Assembly: GCA_021779695.1 (NCBI GenBank)
Contig: JAJYAE010000020.1
Location: forward strand, 1 to 27,478
Length of the DNA stretch: 27,478 bases
DNA from: Acidobacteriota bacterium
GTDB taxonomy: Bacteria > Acidobacteriota > Terriglobia > Terriglobales > Acidobacteriaceae
Reading direction: 5' to 3'
In this document: in pieces, positions 1 through 7,982 of the stretch
Numbering within the stretch: the stretch's first letter is position 1
How the letters are laid out: every line of letters begins with the position of its first letter
Notes under the pieces: model-generated
What the model was told of the DNA's origin: nothing
Seen by the model: only the letters and a program-made list of their open reading frames with translations
Databases searched by the model: none
Made by a program: the position numbers and the translations under genes

Positions 1-830
1 ATGGCCGCGTTGACGAAGAGGGCAAGGGTGAGGGCGAGGGCGGAGTCGACGTTGGCGAGGTGAATGGCTTCGCGCTTGCCCTCGGGGGTGCGCGGGTAGC
101 GGCGGCTCTGCACGATGGAGGAGTGCAGGTACAGGTTGTGGGGCATGACGGTTGCGCCGAGGATGCCGATGGCGATGTAGAGCATGGCCGGATTGCGGAG
201 GATCTGCGGCGAGGGAAGGACGAGACTGCCTAGGGCGGGCAGCAGATCTGGGCGCGAGAAGATCATCTGGACACCAAAGAGCGCGAGGATGGTGCCGATG
301 AGAGCGATGACGAGCGCTTCGACATAGCGGAAGCCCCAGCGCTGAAGGAGCAAGATGAGCAGGACGTCGAGGCCGGTGATGAGGACGCCGTAGAAGAGCG
401 GGATGTGGAAGAGCAGCTCGAGGGCGATGGCGGAGCCGATGACTTCGGCGAGATCGCAGGCGGCGATAGCGATCTCTGCCATGAGCCAGAGGAAGACGCT
501 GACTTTGGCGCCGTAGCGCTCGTGGCAGAGCTGGGCAAGGTCGCGGCCGGTGGCGACGCCGAGTTTGAGCGAGAGACTCTGCAGGAGGATCGCCATCAGA
601 TTGGAGAGCATGATGACGAAGAGGAGCGTGTAACCGAAGCGCGCGCCACCAGCGATGTCCGTGGCCCAGTTGCCGGGGTCCATGTAGCCGACGGAGATGA
701 GGAAGCCGGGGCCGATGAAGCCGAGAAGCCGCCGCCAGTAGAAGGGCGAGCGGGAGACGCTGACGGTAGAGTAGACCTCCGGCAGGGACGGCTCAGGCGT
801 GGTGATGCGGGATGTGGTTTCAGTCGCCAT
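1..830 (-). CDS. mntH: NRAMP-family Mn2+/H+ symporter MntH (3' end cut by window edge)
   Basis: Inner-membrane divalent metal importer, most likely proton-coupled Mn2+ uptake. Translating the minus strand from the ATG at 828-830 gives about 276 residues with no stop before the edge, so the C-terminal third is missing. The NRAMP signature DPGN is at residues 51-54 in the first membrane segment, and the second metal-site motif MPHN is near residues 229-232, followed by an LHSS segment. Several strongly hydrophobic helices are visible between them. The gene lies 83 bp downstream of an MntR-like repressor on the same strand, with an AT-rich palindrome in the gap, which supports manganese as substrate. 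No convincing Shine-Dalgarno precedes the chosen ATG, so the exact start is less sure than the identity. Confidence 0.93.
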   Translation of the reverse strand, partial: MATETTSRITTPEPSLPEVYSTVSVSRSPFYWRRLLGFIGPGFLISVGYMDPGNWATDIAGGARFGYTLLFVIMLSNLMAILLQSLSLKLGVATGRDLAQLCHERYGAKVSVFLWLMAEIAIAACDLAEVIGSAIALELLFHIPLFYGVLITGLDVLLILLLQRWGFRYVEALVIALIGTILALFGVQMIFSRPDLLPALGSLVLPSPQILRNPAMLYIAIGILGATVMPHNLYLHSSIVQSRRYPRTPEGKREAIHLANVDSALALTLALFVNAA

Positions 831-879
831 TCGGCTGAGATGGGCCGGCAAGTAAAGCAATCTCAGTATGGCACAGGAT

Positions 880-895
880 ATTAATTATAGTTAAT
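880..895. promoter_or_regulatory. Candidate MntR operator: 16-bp AT-rich imperfect palindrome
   Basis: In the 83-bp gap between mntR and mntH there is a palindrome with arms ATTAA and TTAAT around a TATA core, with a single mismatched pair. It sits about 50 bp upstream of the mntH start in an AT-rich island inside otherwise GC-rich DNA. DtxR/MntR regulators bind palindromes of this general size, often AT-rich. Assignment to MntR is inference from position only. Confidence 0.4.
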
Positions 896-913
896 GAATT
901 CTTTTACTTTTAA

Positions 914-1585
914 TTACACGAAAGTTTGAGGGCGAAGCCAGACAGCTTCCGCAGCGGGGCGGCCGAGTATGGAGGTGCTGGCAGTGAGTTGAATCGAAAC
1001 GGTTTGGTCGTAGTTCTGGCTGAGTACGCGGAGGGTGCAGCCGGGTCCGATGCCTGCGTTGTGGAGGAAAAGCAGGAGGCGGGGATCGCGCTCCTGGAGG
1101 CTGACGACGGTGTACTCGCTACCGGCGGCGGCTTCAGAGAGGGGTAGCTCGCCGCGCTGCTTGCGCAGGGCGGGGCTTTCAGGCAGGACTGAGTTGCCGT
1201 GAGGGCAGGCGCCAGCTTCGCCGAGTTTCTCGCGGAGCTTGACCTCAAAGGCGGGCGAGACGGCGTGCTCGAGGCGCTCGGCTTCCTCGTGAATCTGGTA
1301 CCACTCCATGCCGAAGACCTCACTGAGCATGCGCTCGATGAGGTGATGGCGGAGGGCGGTGCGGTAGGCGGTTTCGCGGCCGGCGGGAGTGAGACGGACG
1401 ATGCCGTCGTCGCCGACCTCGACGAGGCTGTCGCGGCGGAGGCGCTTGAGGGCCATGGTGACGGCAGGCGCGGAGACCTCAAGCCAGTGGGCGAGCATGG
1501 CAGGGATGACCTGATGGCCCTCGGCTTCGGCTTCGAGGATGGCTTTGAGGTAATTCTCTTTGGAGACGTGGATGGAGTCTTTCAT
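914..1585 (-). CDS. mntR: DtxR/MntR-family metal-dependent transcriptional repressor with C-terminal FeoA-like domain
   Basis: Cytoplasmic metalloregulator of 223 aa that probably represses mntH when Mn2+ is sufficient. Residues 1-70 form the winged helix-turn-helix of the DtxR family and residues 75-140 the dimerisation and metal-binding region. The segment HEEAERLEH (99-107) aligns with the DtxR metal site. It carries Glu103 where iron-sensing DtxR/IdeR has Cys102; manganese-sensing MntR also has Glu there. Glu106, His107, His80 and Glu84 match the other ligands. Asn11 stands where DtxR has Met10 and MntR has Asp8, a small departure. Residues from about 150 to the end resemble the SH3/FeoA-like domain of the longer family members. 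It is upstream of mntH on the same strand. No clear ribosome-binding site is seen. Confidence 0.9.
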   Translation of the reverse strand: MKDSIHVSKENYLKAILEAEAEGHQVIPAMLAHWLEVSAPAVTMALKRLRRDSLVEVGDDGIVRLTPAGRETAYRTALRHHLIERMLSEVFGMEWYQIHEEAERLEHAVSPAFEVKLREKLGEAGACPHGNSVLPESPALRKQRGELPLSEAAAGSEYTVVSLQERDPRLLLFLHNAGIGPGCTLRVLSQNYDQTVSIQLTASTSILGRPAAEAVWLRPQTFV

Positions 1586-1723
1586 GGCTGCGCTGAGAGA
1601 CCAGTCTATACGCAGGGGTGGTGCGCGGGGGACGCGGTTCGCAAACCATCTGACCGGCGGGGGTCAGCGAGCGGGTTGTCCGGAATGCAAAAGCTGAGCC
1701 ACTGTTGCTTGCCCGAAAGGCGG

Positions 1724-1784
1724 CCCCGGCCAAGAGACGAGCAGTAGGCTACAACTGAGCCTGTTCCGCCGCCCTTGGCCGGGG
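1724..1784. repeat. Long inverted repeat with nested hairpin between mntR and the ArsR/AHSA1 pair
   Basis: Perfect 11-bp arms (CCCCGGCCAAG at 1724-1734 and its complement at 1774-1784) enclose about 39 nt that contain a smaller AGGCT/AGCCT hairpin at 1746-1762. The element lies in the 269-bp gap downstream of the AHSA1 gene and upstream of mntR, both on the minus strand. It could end the AHSA1 transcript, but no T-run follows directly on the minus strand. No gene is apparent in this gap. Confidence 0.5.
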
Positions 1785-1854
1785 TCTCCGCAATCGCCTG
1801 CCTTGATTTTCCGTTCAGCAGCCAGCGCATGCCGATCAACGCGGCTTCGGCTTC

Positions 1855-2364
1855 CTATTTCGCCTGCGCCAACCCTTCAACAACTGCCGCGATCTTGTCG
1901 AGGATCTGCTTCCAGCCTTCCACCTGACCGCTCTCGATTGCGTTCTGCATGGTTTCATTTCCAATGAAGGTGAGTTTCGTCTGGCCGTTTCCAAGGTCCT
2001 CAAAAAGAATCACGTCGCAGGCGCCTTCTATTGCCTCATGTTCGATTCCGTATTGCGCAGGCTCGACCTTGTTTCCCTTCGAGTCAGAAAAGTACATAGA
2101 GGAGACGATCTTCTCGTGCAGAACAATCTCATGGTATTCACCGCCATTCCAGAACTCCTGCCCGTCGGGCGATCGCATGCAGCAGAGGAATTTTCCTCCC
2201 ACGCGAAAGTCCATCTGGCAAAAGGGTGCGGTGAATCCCTTGGGCCCCCACCACTGCATCACATATTTCGGGTCTGTCCACGCCTTCCAAACCAATTCGC
2301 GTGGGGCATCAAAAATTCGGGTGACAACCATTCGCTCTTGCTGATTGACTGCGCTATCTGTCAT
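1855..2364 (-). CDS. AHSA1/SRPBCC-fold (START-like) domain protein
   Basis: Small cytoplasmic protein of 169 aa with the helix-grip fold of the AHSA1/CalC group, which makes a hydrophobic ligand cavity. Typical sequence features are the N-terminal RIFDAPRELVWKAWTDP region (residues 16-32), the WWGPKGF motif (38-44) and the C-terminal EGWKQILDKIAAVVEGL helix. The ligand is not predictable. The start ATG overlaps the end of the upstream ArsR gene by 11 bp and is preceded by a good GGAGGT Shine-Dalgarno, so the two are translated from one message. ArsR-AHSA1 pairs are common and the regulator usually controls its own operon. Confidence 0.92.
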   Translation of the reverse strand: MTDSAVNQQERMVVTRIFDAPRELVWKAWTDPKYVMQWWGPKGFTAPFCQMDFRVGGKFLCCMRSPDGQEFWNGGEYHEIVLHEKIVSSMYFSDSKGNKVEPAQYGIEHEAIEGACDVILFEDLGNGQTKLTFIGNETMQNAIESGQVEGWKQILDKIAAVVEGLAQAK

Positions 2365-2698
2365 CTCTGACCTCCGCTTTTTTCATTTGCTTGACTACCA
2401 CATCGAGCTTGTCGAAACTCTCTTCCCAGAACTGGCGATAGCTGATGGCCCATTCGCTGACTGTCTTGATGGCCTGTGGCCTGAGCGTGCAGACGCTCTC
2501 CCGGCCGCGCCTTGCTTTGGTCACAATGCGGGCCCGCACGAGGCAGGCGATATGTTTCGAAATCATCTGCTGCGAGAGTGCAAACGGCTGGGTGAGTCCA
2601 TGGATTGTGGCCGGTCCGCGGGAGAGTCGTTCGATCATTGCCCGCCGGGTCGGATCCGATAAAGCCGCAAAGGTTGTGCTCAAACTATCCACAACCAT
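2354..2698 (-). CDS. ArsR-family winged helix transcriptional regulator
   Basis: DNA-binding repressor of 114 aa. The sequence FAALSDPTRRAMIERL (residues 10-25) followed by a helix-turn-helix around LSQQMISKHIACLVRA (41-56) and a basic wing (RRGRESVCTL) is typical of the ArsR type often found before AHSA1 proteins. No CXCXXC-like arsenic or zinc site is seen, so it probably does not sense a thiophilic metal. It is the first gene of a two-gene operon with the AHSA1 protein. A TTGACA-like box about 23 bp upstream would place transcription initiation at or just inside the coding start. Confidence 0.92.
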   Translation of the reverse strand: MVVDSLSTTFAALSDPTRRAMIERLSRGPATIHGLTQPFALSQQMISKHIACLVRARIVTKARRGRESVCTLRPQAIKTVSEWAISYRQFWEESFDKLDVVVKQMKKAEVRDDR

Positions 2699-2726
2699 AT
2701 GGTAGTGGAATTTTGTTAGCTGTCAA
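2699..2726 (-). promoter_or_regulatory. Possible sigma70-type promoter of the ArsR gene
   Basis: On the minus strand TTGACA (2726-2721) is separated by 16 nt from TACCAT (2704-2699), which abuts the ATG at 2698. If used, transcription would begin near codon 3 (a GTG), giving a leaderless message from a slightly later start. The -35 match is exact and the -10 match is 4 of 6. The rest of the 296-bp gap up to 2994 shows no gene. Confidence 0.3.
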
Positions 2727-2937
2727 CTGCTCATCTCGCGATCCCAGTCTTTTGTTCATTGATCCATGAACCCTGACAGCTGGACGACGAGTGTGATCGA
2801 TCGCCAAGACGCTCATTGAGTTGCTGGATGGCCGCAATGGATTGGGACGGCACAGCGGGGATGGAGCGGGAACCGAAGCTGAGAGAGAAAGGAGGGCTTG
2901 CAGGGATGGAGGGACTGCGGGTCGAAAGGCCGCGAGG

Positions 2938-2968
2938 TGCGTGGCGCTCCAGGATGGAGCGCCACGCA
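2938..2968 (-). terminator. 13-bp perfect hairpin downstream of the DUF4382-like gene
   Basis: Perfect 13-bp arms (2938-2950 and 2956-2968) with a 5-nt loop lie 26 bp past the stop of the lipoprotein gene on the minus strand. There is no T-run after the stem, so it is either a non-canonical terminator or an mRNA 3'-end stabiliser. Confidence 0.5.
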
Positions 2969-2994
2969 ACGATGCGGGTGATGTGAGGGATGGA

Positions 2995-4428
2995 CTAGTT
3001 GCCTTCGGGGGTTTCAGGCATTTCTGGCTGAGATATCTCAGAGGCAGTCAGTAAGTAGTTGCCGCTTTGATCGACAAGCAGATAGCCCTGGACCTGGATG
3101 GCTGTGTTGGCAGTCAAGGAGGCGAAGCTGGAGGCGGTGAGGCTGTTGCCGTAGCTGGTACTGGGGACGGCGACAGCGTTGAGGGTGACGAGCTTCACGT
3201 AGGTGTCAATGAACGACGGCACGGCAAGGGTGATGCCGAAGTCGAGGTTGGAGCCAGAGGCCTGCGGCGCAGCGGCCAGGACGCCGAGGATGTTTTCTCC
3301 ACCGAGGGTGATTTGCGTGGCGTCGAGGTTGCCGCTGGAGTCAGTGCCACCGGCGACGATCACGGCCTGGCCGGGGAAGACTTCCGCGCTATTAAACATG
3401 GACGCGGTGAGTCCGAGCTGCTGGGCATCTTCGTTGATGCCGTAGGTGGTGGACGAGGCAACGAGGACATTGAGAGTCATGCCGGTGGACATCATGGAGC
3501 CAAAATCTTCCTGCGGAACCATGGAGAAGCCGGTGAGGTTGCCCTTGCTGTCATGGGTGACGGTGACGACAATGCCTTTGGCTCCATCTTCCTGGCCTGA
3601 GCTCATGCCGGCGGCGAGTGGTGTGATGGAGAGCGCAAGCAGCGTTCCGTCAGTCTGCGTCTGTCCCTGGATCTGCACGATGGAATTCTGGGTGATGGAC
3701 GACAGAGTTACGCCATTGGGGAATTGAGTCGAGCCGTTGATGGCGAAGGTGAACTGCTGGCCGGAGTCGCCGGACTGGACGGTGATGCTGGAGCTGCTGA
3801 TGGCGACAACCATGCCGGCAACTTCCACTTCGCGCTGGTTGTCATTTTCATTCTCAACCTGAGCGGCACTGGTGCTGATGGCCGGCGTGAAGGTGACCGT
3901 GGAGCCGGAGATGGAGAAGGACTGCGAGAGGCTGAAGGCGAGGTGGAGGTCGACCTCGCTGGTGGTGGTGAAGCTGAGCACGGGATTGAGCGCCACGGTC
4001 ACGGTCGGCGAACTGAGCGTCGCGGTCGCGGTGACGGGCAGATTCGTGCTCGGGTCAAGATACGTGACCTGCGCAGCGGAGACGGTGACGGCGACGGAGT
4101 TGTATGTTCCGGGTGCGAGGCTGGTGAGCTCGATGGGCTCGTGCAGAGAGCCGAGGCCGGAGAGTTCGACGGTCTCAGGATGCGAAAGCACGCTGACAGG
4201 CGAGCCGCTGGCGGGAGTGACCGAGACCGCCGAGATGGTGACTTTGGCGGAGAGGATGTTGCCGAGCGGGGCGTCGCTGACGGAGACCATCATCGGTGCG
4301 GTGCCGGGTTTGGACGAGGGCGTACCACTGGCCCCGTTGGACATGGAACTGCAACCGGACAAAACAAGGAGTCCGGCCAGGCTGGCGGCGCCGAGAGCGG
4401 AAAGCTGCAAAGATGGTGCTAACTTCAT
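2995..4428 (-). CDS. DUF4382/DUF5666-like secreted lipoprotein
   Basis: Predicted exported lipoprotein of 477 aa, function unknown. A signal sequence with the lipobox LSGC puts the lipidated cysteine at residue 26. A Ser/Gly/Pro linker follows, then a domain starting at MMVSVSDAPLGNILSAKVTI (about 46-190) that resembles DUF4382. The remainder (about 195-460) consists of beta-rich segments with repeated FAINGSTQF and GQAVIVAGG-like elements, resembling DUF5666 repeats. The composition is rich in Ser, Thr and Val with few charged residues, as in cell-surface proteins. The ATG has a good GGAGGT Shine-Dalgarno. The gene stands alone, with a strong hairpin after it. Domain names are from pattern memory rather than a profile search. 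Confidence 0.85.
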   Translation of the reverse strand: MKLAPSLQLSALGAASLAGLLVLSGCSSMSNGASGTPSSKPGTAPMMVSVSDAPLGNILSAKVTISAVSVTPASGSPVSVLSHPETVELSGLGSLHEPIELTSLAPGTYNSVAVTVSAAQVTYLDPSTNLPVTATATLSSPTVTVALNPVLSFTTTSEVDLHLAFSLSQSFSISGSTVTFTPAISTSAAQVENENDNQREVEVAGMVVAISSSSITVQSGDSGQQFTFAINGSTQFPNGVTLSSITQNSIVQIQGQTQTDGTLLALSITPLAAGMSSGQEDGAKGIVVTVTHDSKGNLTGFSMVPQEDFGSMMSTGMTLNVLVASSTTYGINEDAQQLGLTASMFNSAEVFPGQAVIVAGGTDSSGNLDATQITLGGENILGVLAAAPQASGSNLDFGITLAVPSFIDTYVKLVTLNAVAVPSTSYGNSLTASSFASLTANTAIQVQGYLLVDQSGNYLLTASEISQPEMPETPEGN

Positions 4429-4992
4429 GATTCCTTACCTCCGAAAGGTTCTGCCGGAACCGAATCCAACGAGCCGGTTGGTCCGGGTGAATTGGGTGGA
4501 TCAACCGCGCAAGGCAGGAGCGGCGGATCGCTGAAAAAGCTCTAAGCCGAACAAGGAAACCGGGGCGTTGATGCTGCAACTATTGACTTTTTTGCCCCTG
4601 TTATTGAACATGCGCGTCTGAAAAGTGGGTTGGGTATCACCAGAAAGTTGCAGGAGAAGGTGGTGAGCGAAGACGGTTTGAAGGCGAGCAAGTGAGCGCT
4701 TGCGCGCATTCGAGAAGCGCTTTCGGAGCTGCAGGCAAAGACGATTGCGCCCCGGGGTTGCGACGGGACTCGGGCTCAACGGAGTGAGCTTACCCTTTGA
4801 ACGGCCTTCTGCCGACACGATTCTCCTCTTCCGTACCAAGGCAGGACAACAAGGACTCAGGCGATGGATTCAGGATGCGGCAACGGCCACATCTGGAGCC
4901 TCACCAAGAGATAAGGGCGGGGAGATGGGCCGGAAATATAGGCGCAAGGGAAACTTTCCGCTCTCCTGCCGTTGGGTGAGACGGAGGATCGG
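4429..4992. other. Intergenic region without a supported gene
   Basis: This stretch between the lipoprotein gene (start at 4428) and the terminator of the efflux operon should hold the promoter of the lipoprotein gene on the minus strand. I could not assign convincing -35 and -10 boxes. It includes an AT-rich patch near 4578-4620. The open frames inside it have no recognisable motif, no Shine-Dalgarno and atypical composition, so none is called. Confidence 0.5.
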
Positions 4993-5029
4993 AAAAAAGG
5001 TGAGGCCGGATCGGTGAATGATCCGGCCT
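4993..5029 (-). terminator. Intrinsic terminator of the tolC-hlyD operon
   Basis: Perfect 10-bp arms (5003-5012 and 5020-5029) with a 7-nt loop. On the minus strand the stem is followed after four bases by TTTTTT (complement of 4993-4998), a textbook rho-independent terminator. It lies about 60 bp downstream of the hlyD stop and closes the operon on that side. Confidence 0.8.
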
Positions 5030-5049
5030 TGGGAGCAGCACGCAAGTAA

Positions 5050-5079
5050 CTGGAAGATGACAGGTTAGTCATCTTCCAG
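5050..5079. repeat. 12-bp perfect inverted repeat between hlyD and its terminator
   Basis: Arms CTGGAAGATGAC (5050-5061) and GTCATCTTCCAG (5068-5079) with a 6-nt loop form a second strong hairpin only 11 bp after the hlyD stop. No T-run follows on the minus strand. With the terminator it makes a tandem pair of stem-loops. Confidence 0.65.
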
Positions 5080-5089
5080 CGAAGGGGCG

Positions 5090-6319
5090 TTATCTGACGC
5101 GGACGGTGGGCTCGACGGAGAGTCCGGGACGGAGGAGGTGGTTGGAATCTTCGTCCTTCAGGTCCGTGAAGTCGACCCGGACAGGGACGCGCTGGACGAC
5201 TTTGACGTAGTTTCCGGTGGCATTTTCCGGCGGGAAGAGCGAGAGAACGGAGCCGGTGGCGCCGCCAATCTGCGTGACGCGCCCCTTGTAGTCCTTTCCA
5301 GTGGCGTCAACGTGGATCTCGACGGATTGGCCGGCGGTCATGTGCTTGAGCTGGGTCTCCTTGAAGTTGGCGGTGATCCAGAGGTCTTCGAGGGAGACGA
5401 GGGTCATGAGGTTCTGCCCGACGGAGACATTCTGATTGATTTCGACGCTCTTGCGGGTGACGATGCCGGAGACTGGCGCGGTGATGTGGGTGTAGCTGAG
5501 ATTGAGCTGAGCCTGCTCCAGCTGCGCCCTGGCCTGAGCGACCTGGGCGAGGGCCTGCCGGGCGCGCGCGTTTTGCGCCTCGACTTGCTGCGGGCCGGTT
5601 TGCGCGTATTTCAACTGGGCGAGGGACTGGCGCTCGCGTTCGCGGGCGACACGGACGGCATCACTGGCGGCCTGCTGGCTGGCCTGGGCATCAGCGAGTG
5701 CGGCCCTGGCTGCATCGGCCGCGGCCACGGCTGCGTCATACTGCTGCTTGCTGATGACGTCTTTGGCGACGAGCGGCTTGTAGCGTGTGAGGTCAGACTG
5801 AGCTTTGAAGTCGTTGGCCTGGGCCTGAGCGACGCGGGCCTTCGCGGCATCAAGCTGCTGGAGGGCCTGCGAGATGGCGGCCTGAGCGCCCGTGACATCT
5901 GCGTTGGCGGAGCTGAGATTGCTGCCCGTGTTGACGGTGGCGATGGGCACAGCAACCTGGGCCGCGGCGGCGTTGGCCTCAGCGCTGGCCAGGGCAGCCT
6001 TGGCGTTGTCGACTGCTACCTGAAAGTCGCGCGGGTCGAGCTCCGCGATGGAATCGCCTGCCTTGACGAGCTGGTTCTCTTCAACGTCAACCTTGATGAC
6101 CTGGCCTGCGATGCGGGAGCTGATCTGAATCAGATGGCCGTTGATCTGGGCGTCGTCGGTATCCTCGTAGAAGGTGGAGCGCCACCATAGTCCGGCGGCG
6201 ACCAGCGCGAGAACGACGATGACAACGACGATGATGCCTTTGCGCCGCGATTGCGGCTGAGCCATCTCGGTGCTGTCATCCGGCGCGGTTTGGCCTGCGG
6301 TTGGGTTTGAATCGGCCAC
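5090..6319 (-). CDS. HlyD/EmrA-family membrane fusion protein (periplasmic adaptor)
   Basis: Periplasmic adaptor of 409 aa that bridges an inner-membrane pump and a TolC-type channel. Residues 1-27 are cytoplasmic, 28-47 form a single membrane anchor, and YEDTDDAQINGHLIQISSRIAG (51-72) is the EmrA-type first half of the lipoyl domain. A long Ala/Gln/Lys-rich alpha-hairpin runs from about 90 to 270. The second lipoyl half (LSYTHITAPVSGIVTRKSVE) and a beta-barrel with LWITANFKETQLKHMTAGQ follow. The start is GTG, with a GGGAGG Shine-Dalgarno lying inside the end of tolC; the two genes are 2 bp apart. No pump (EmrB/MFS, RND or ABC) follows before the terminator. Confidence 0.92.
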   Translation of the reverse strand: MADSNPTAGQTAPDDSTEMAQPQSRRKGIIVVVIVVLALVAAGLWWRSTFYEDTDDAQINGHLIQISSRIAGQVIKVDVEENQLVKAGDSIAELDPRDFQVAVDNAKAALASAEANAAAAQVAVPIATVNTGSNLSSANADVTGAQAAISQALQQLDAAKARVAQAQANDFKAQSDLTRYKPLVAKDVISKQQYDAAVAAADAARAALADAQASQQAASDAVRVARERERQSLAQLKYAQTGPQQVEAQNARARQALAQVAQARAQLEQAQLNLSYTHITAPVSGIVTRKSVEINQNVSVGQNLMTLVSLEDLWITANFKETQLKHMTAGQSVEIHVDATGKDYKGRVTQIGGATGSVLSLFPPENATGNYVKVVQRVPVRVDFTDLKDEDSNHLLRPGLSVEPTVRVR

Positions 6320-6321
6320 GT

Positions 6322-7770
6322 CTACTTTCCTCCCAAATACTTCTTGTAGTCCTGCGCTGCGCCGACGGCGCGCGCGAGGTTGAGTTTGGCCACGTTATGA
6401 CGGTAAAGGCTGGCCACGTACTGATCGTTTGCCTGGGCCAGAGACTGCTCAGCCTGGCTGACGGCGAGGTTGTCACTGACGCCGCTGGCGTATCGCTGCT
6501 GGGCCTCAGAGAGTTCTTCGGTGGCCAGTTCGACGCTGGAGCGAGCGACCTGAACCTGCTGCTGCGCGGAGGCGATGTCAAGCAGTGCATTGCGGACGTC
6601 TGCGTCGACCTGGGCGTTGGCGTCACTGAGCTGCGCCCTAGCGGTGTCAAGCTGGGACTGCGCCACCTGGGCATCTCCGCGGAGTCCAAACTCCTTGAAG
6701 AGCGGGACGCTGAGGGTCCCGGAGGCGTCTCCGGTTCCGTGCGAATGGGAGACGTTGACGCCGATGTCACCGTAATCGCCGGCGAACTCGACGGTGGGCA
6801 GGCGCTCGGCGGTAGCGGCTTTGCGCTGTTCCTGAGCGGCGGCGGCTTGCTCGACGAGGGCGGCGAGGTCTTTGCGGCCGGCGTGCGCATCGCGGATGGC
6901 GGCATTCACGTCAATCTGGTCGAAGGCAGAATAAGGCGCCTTGTCCGTGAGGTTGAAAGCCTGGTCAAGAGGAAGACCGATGGTGCGGGCGAGGGCGAGC
7001 TTGTTTTTCTCAAGGTCGTTGCGGCTGACGATGTCCTGCTGCTGGAGTGACTGGTAGTCGACGCGGGCGCGCAGCTCATCGAGGCGGGGTGCAGTGCCGG
7101 CCTGGTGACGGGCGACGGCCTGATCGAGGGAGATCCTGGAAGTGGCGACCTGGGCATCCACACTCTGGACGCGCGCCTGATCCGCGAGGACGAGCAGGTA
7201 GGCGTTGCCGACGGTGAGGACGACCATGTCGCGGGCGTCCTGCGCGGAGAGCTGAGCTCCGTTGAAGTTGTGGCGAGCGGCCAGGTACTCGTGGAGCGAC
7301 TTGAGGTTAAGCAGGGAGAGGGTGAGGTTGGCGCGCAGGTCCGTGAAGCCGAAGGGGCCGATGATGGTGGGGAAGCCGGGGATGCGAAGTCCCTGCGCCG
7401 CGAGGTCAACCTGCGAGACGCTCTCCTGGGCGTTGAAGGTGACGGTGGGCAGGAGGGACTGAAGCTGACTGAGGCGCTGCCCGCGGACCTGCTGCGTTTG
7501 CGTGGCGCTCAGGATGATGCCCAGGTTGTTGCGCAGGCCGCGCTGAATGGCGTCGTCAAGTGAGAGATCGATGGGCTGTGCGGAGGCCTGGCCAGCCGCG
7601 ACGCTGCCGGAAAAGCTTGCCGCCGTGGGCCCGCTGGGGGCGTTGGGTGCAGCCTGCGCGGTAAGTCGCGGAAGGGGCGCCAAAGCCAGGGAAACGGCGA
7701 GAACTCCAGTCGCGAGCCCAGCCTTGGCGCAAAAAAACAGTACGGGATTTCTTGAACTATTTGATGGCAT
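6322..7770 (-). CDS. TolC-family outer membrane efflux channel
   Basis: Outer membrane factor of about 482 aa that forms the exit duct for the adjacent HlyD/EmrA adaptor. I chose the ATG at 7768-7770 because it starts a good signal peptide (NPVLFFCAKAGLATGVLAVSLALAP, cleavage near LTAQA). The open frame extends upstream to 7914, but that part is Arg-rich and lacks signal character. Two OEP repeats are visible: IDLSLDDAIQRGLRNNLGIIL opens the mature protein, and the second repeat ends with the conserved pattern ELSEAQQRYASGVSDNLAVSQAEQSLAQAND. The C-terminus, LNLARAVGA, is typical of the family. Long Ala/Gln-rich helices lie between. It is the first gene of the pair. No strong Shine-Dalgarno is seen. 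Confidence 0.9.
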   Translation of the reverse strand: MPSNSSRNPVLFFCAKAGLATGVLAVSLALAPLPRLTAQAAPNAPSGPTAASFSGSVAAGQASAQPIDLSLDDAIQRGLRNNLGIILSATQTQQVRGQRLSQLQSLLPTVTFNAQESVSQVDLAAQGLRIPGFPTIIGPFGFTDLRANLTLSLLNLKSLHEYLAARHNFNGAQLSAQDARDMVVLTVGNAYLLVLADQARVQSVDAQVATSRISLDQAVARHQAGTAPRLDELRARVDYQSLQQQDIVSRNDLEKNKLALARTIGLPLDQAFNLTDKAPYSAFDQIDVNAAIRDAHAGRKDLAALVEQAAAAQEQRKAATAERLPTVEFAGDYGDIGVNVSHSHGTGDASGTLSVPLFKEFGLRGDAQVAQSQLDTARAQLSDANAQVDADVRNALLDIASAQQQVQVARSSVELATEELSEAQQRYASGVSDNLAVSQAEQSLAQANDQYVASLYRHNVAKLNLARAVGAAQDYKKYLGGK

Positions 7771-7960
7771 CAAGAATCGTCTTCGAGTCTTGGCAGCGAC
7801 GAGCTGCCGGAAAGATGTTGGCAGTCTATGGATGCCCGAGGATGGTCCGCGGGTTCTGAAATCTAGTGTACCGAAGAAAAGGCGCAAGGCGGGCGAGGAA
7901 CGCGTTTGCTTCACGATAGTTGCGCCTTGCGGGCAGGCAGGGCACCGGCGGTGCGGGGTA

Positions 7961-7982
7961 AGGCTCCAGCAAGGAGGAGCCT
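7961..7982 (-). terminator. Weak stem-loop at the end of the sigma-like gene
   Basis: Seven-bp arms AGGCTCC (7961-7967) and GGAGCCT (7976-7982) overlap the stop codon of the sigma-like gene. There is only a short TTA after the stem on the minus strand, so termination before tolC would be partial at best. Confidence 0.25.

Noticed and set aside
405..884. 159-codon plus-strand frame at the left end
   Set aside because: It is antisense to mntH, whose DPGN and MPHN motifs are clear.
4700..5017. 105-codon plus-strand frame in the intergenic region before the efflux operon
   Set aside because: No Shine-Dalgarno, no recognisable motif, and it runs through the terminator stem.
7771..7914. N-terminal extension of the TolC-family protein
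   Set aside because: It would bury the signal peptide behind 48 mostly basic residues.
7883..7931. 9-bp inverted repeat (CGCAAGGCG/CGCCTTGCG) upstream of tolC
   Set aside because: The 31-nt loop and lack of T-run make it a poor terminator, and it is too long for a typical operator; chance is likely in GC-rich DNA.
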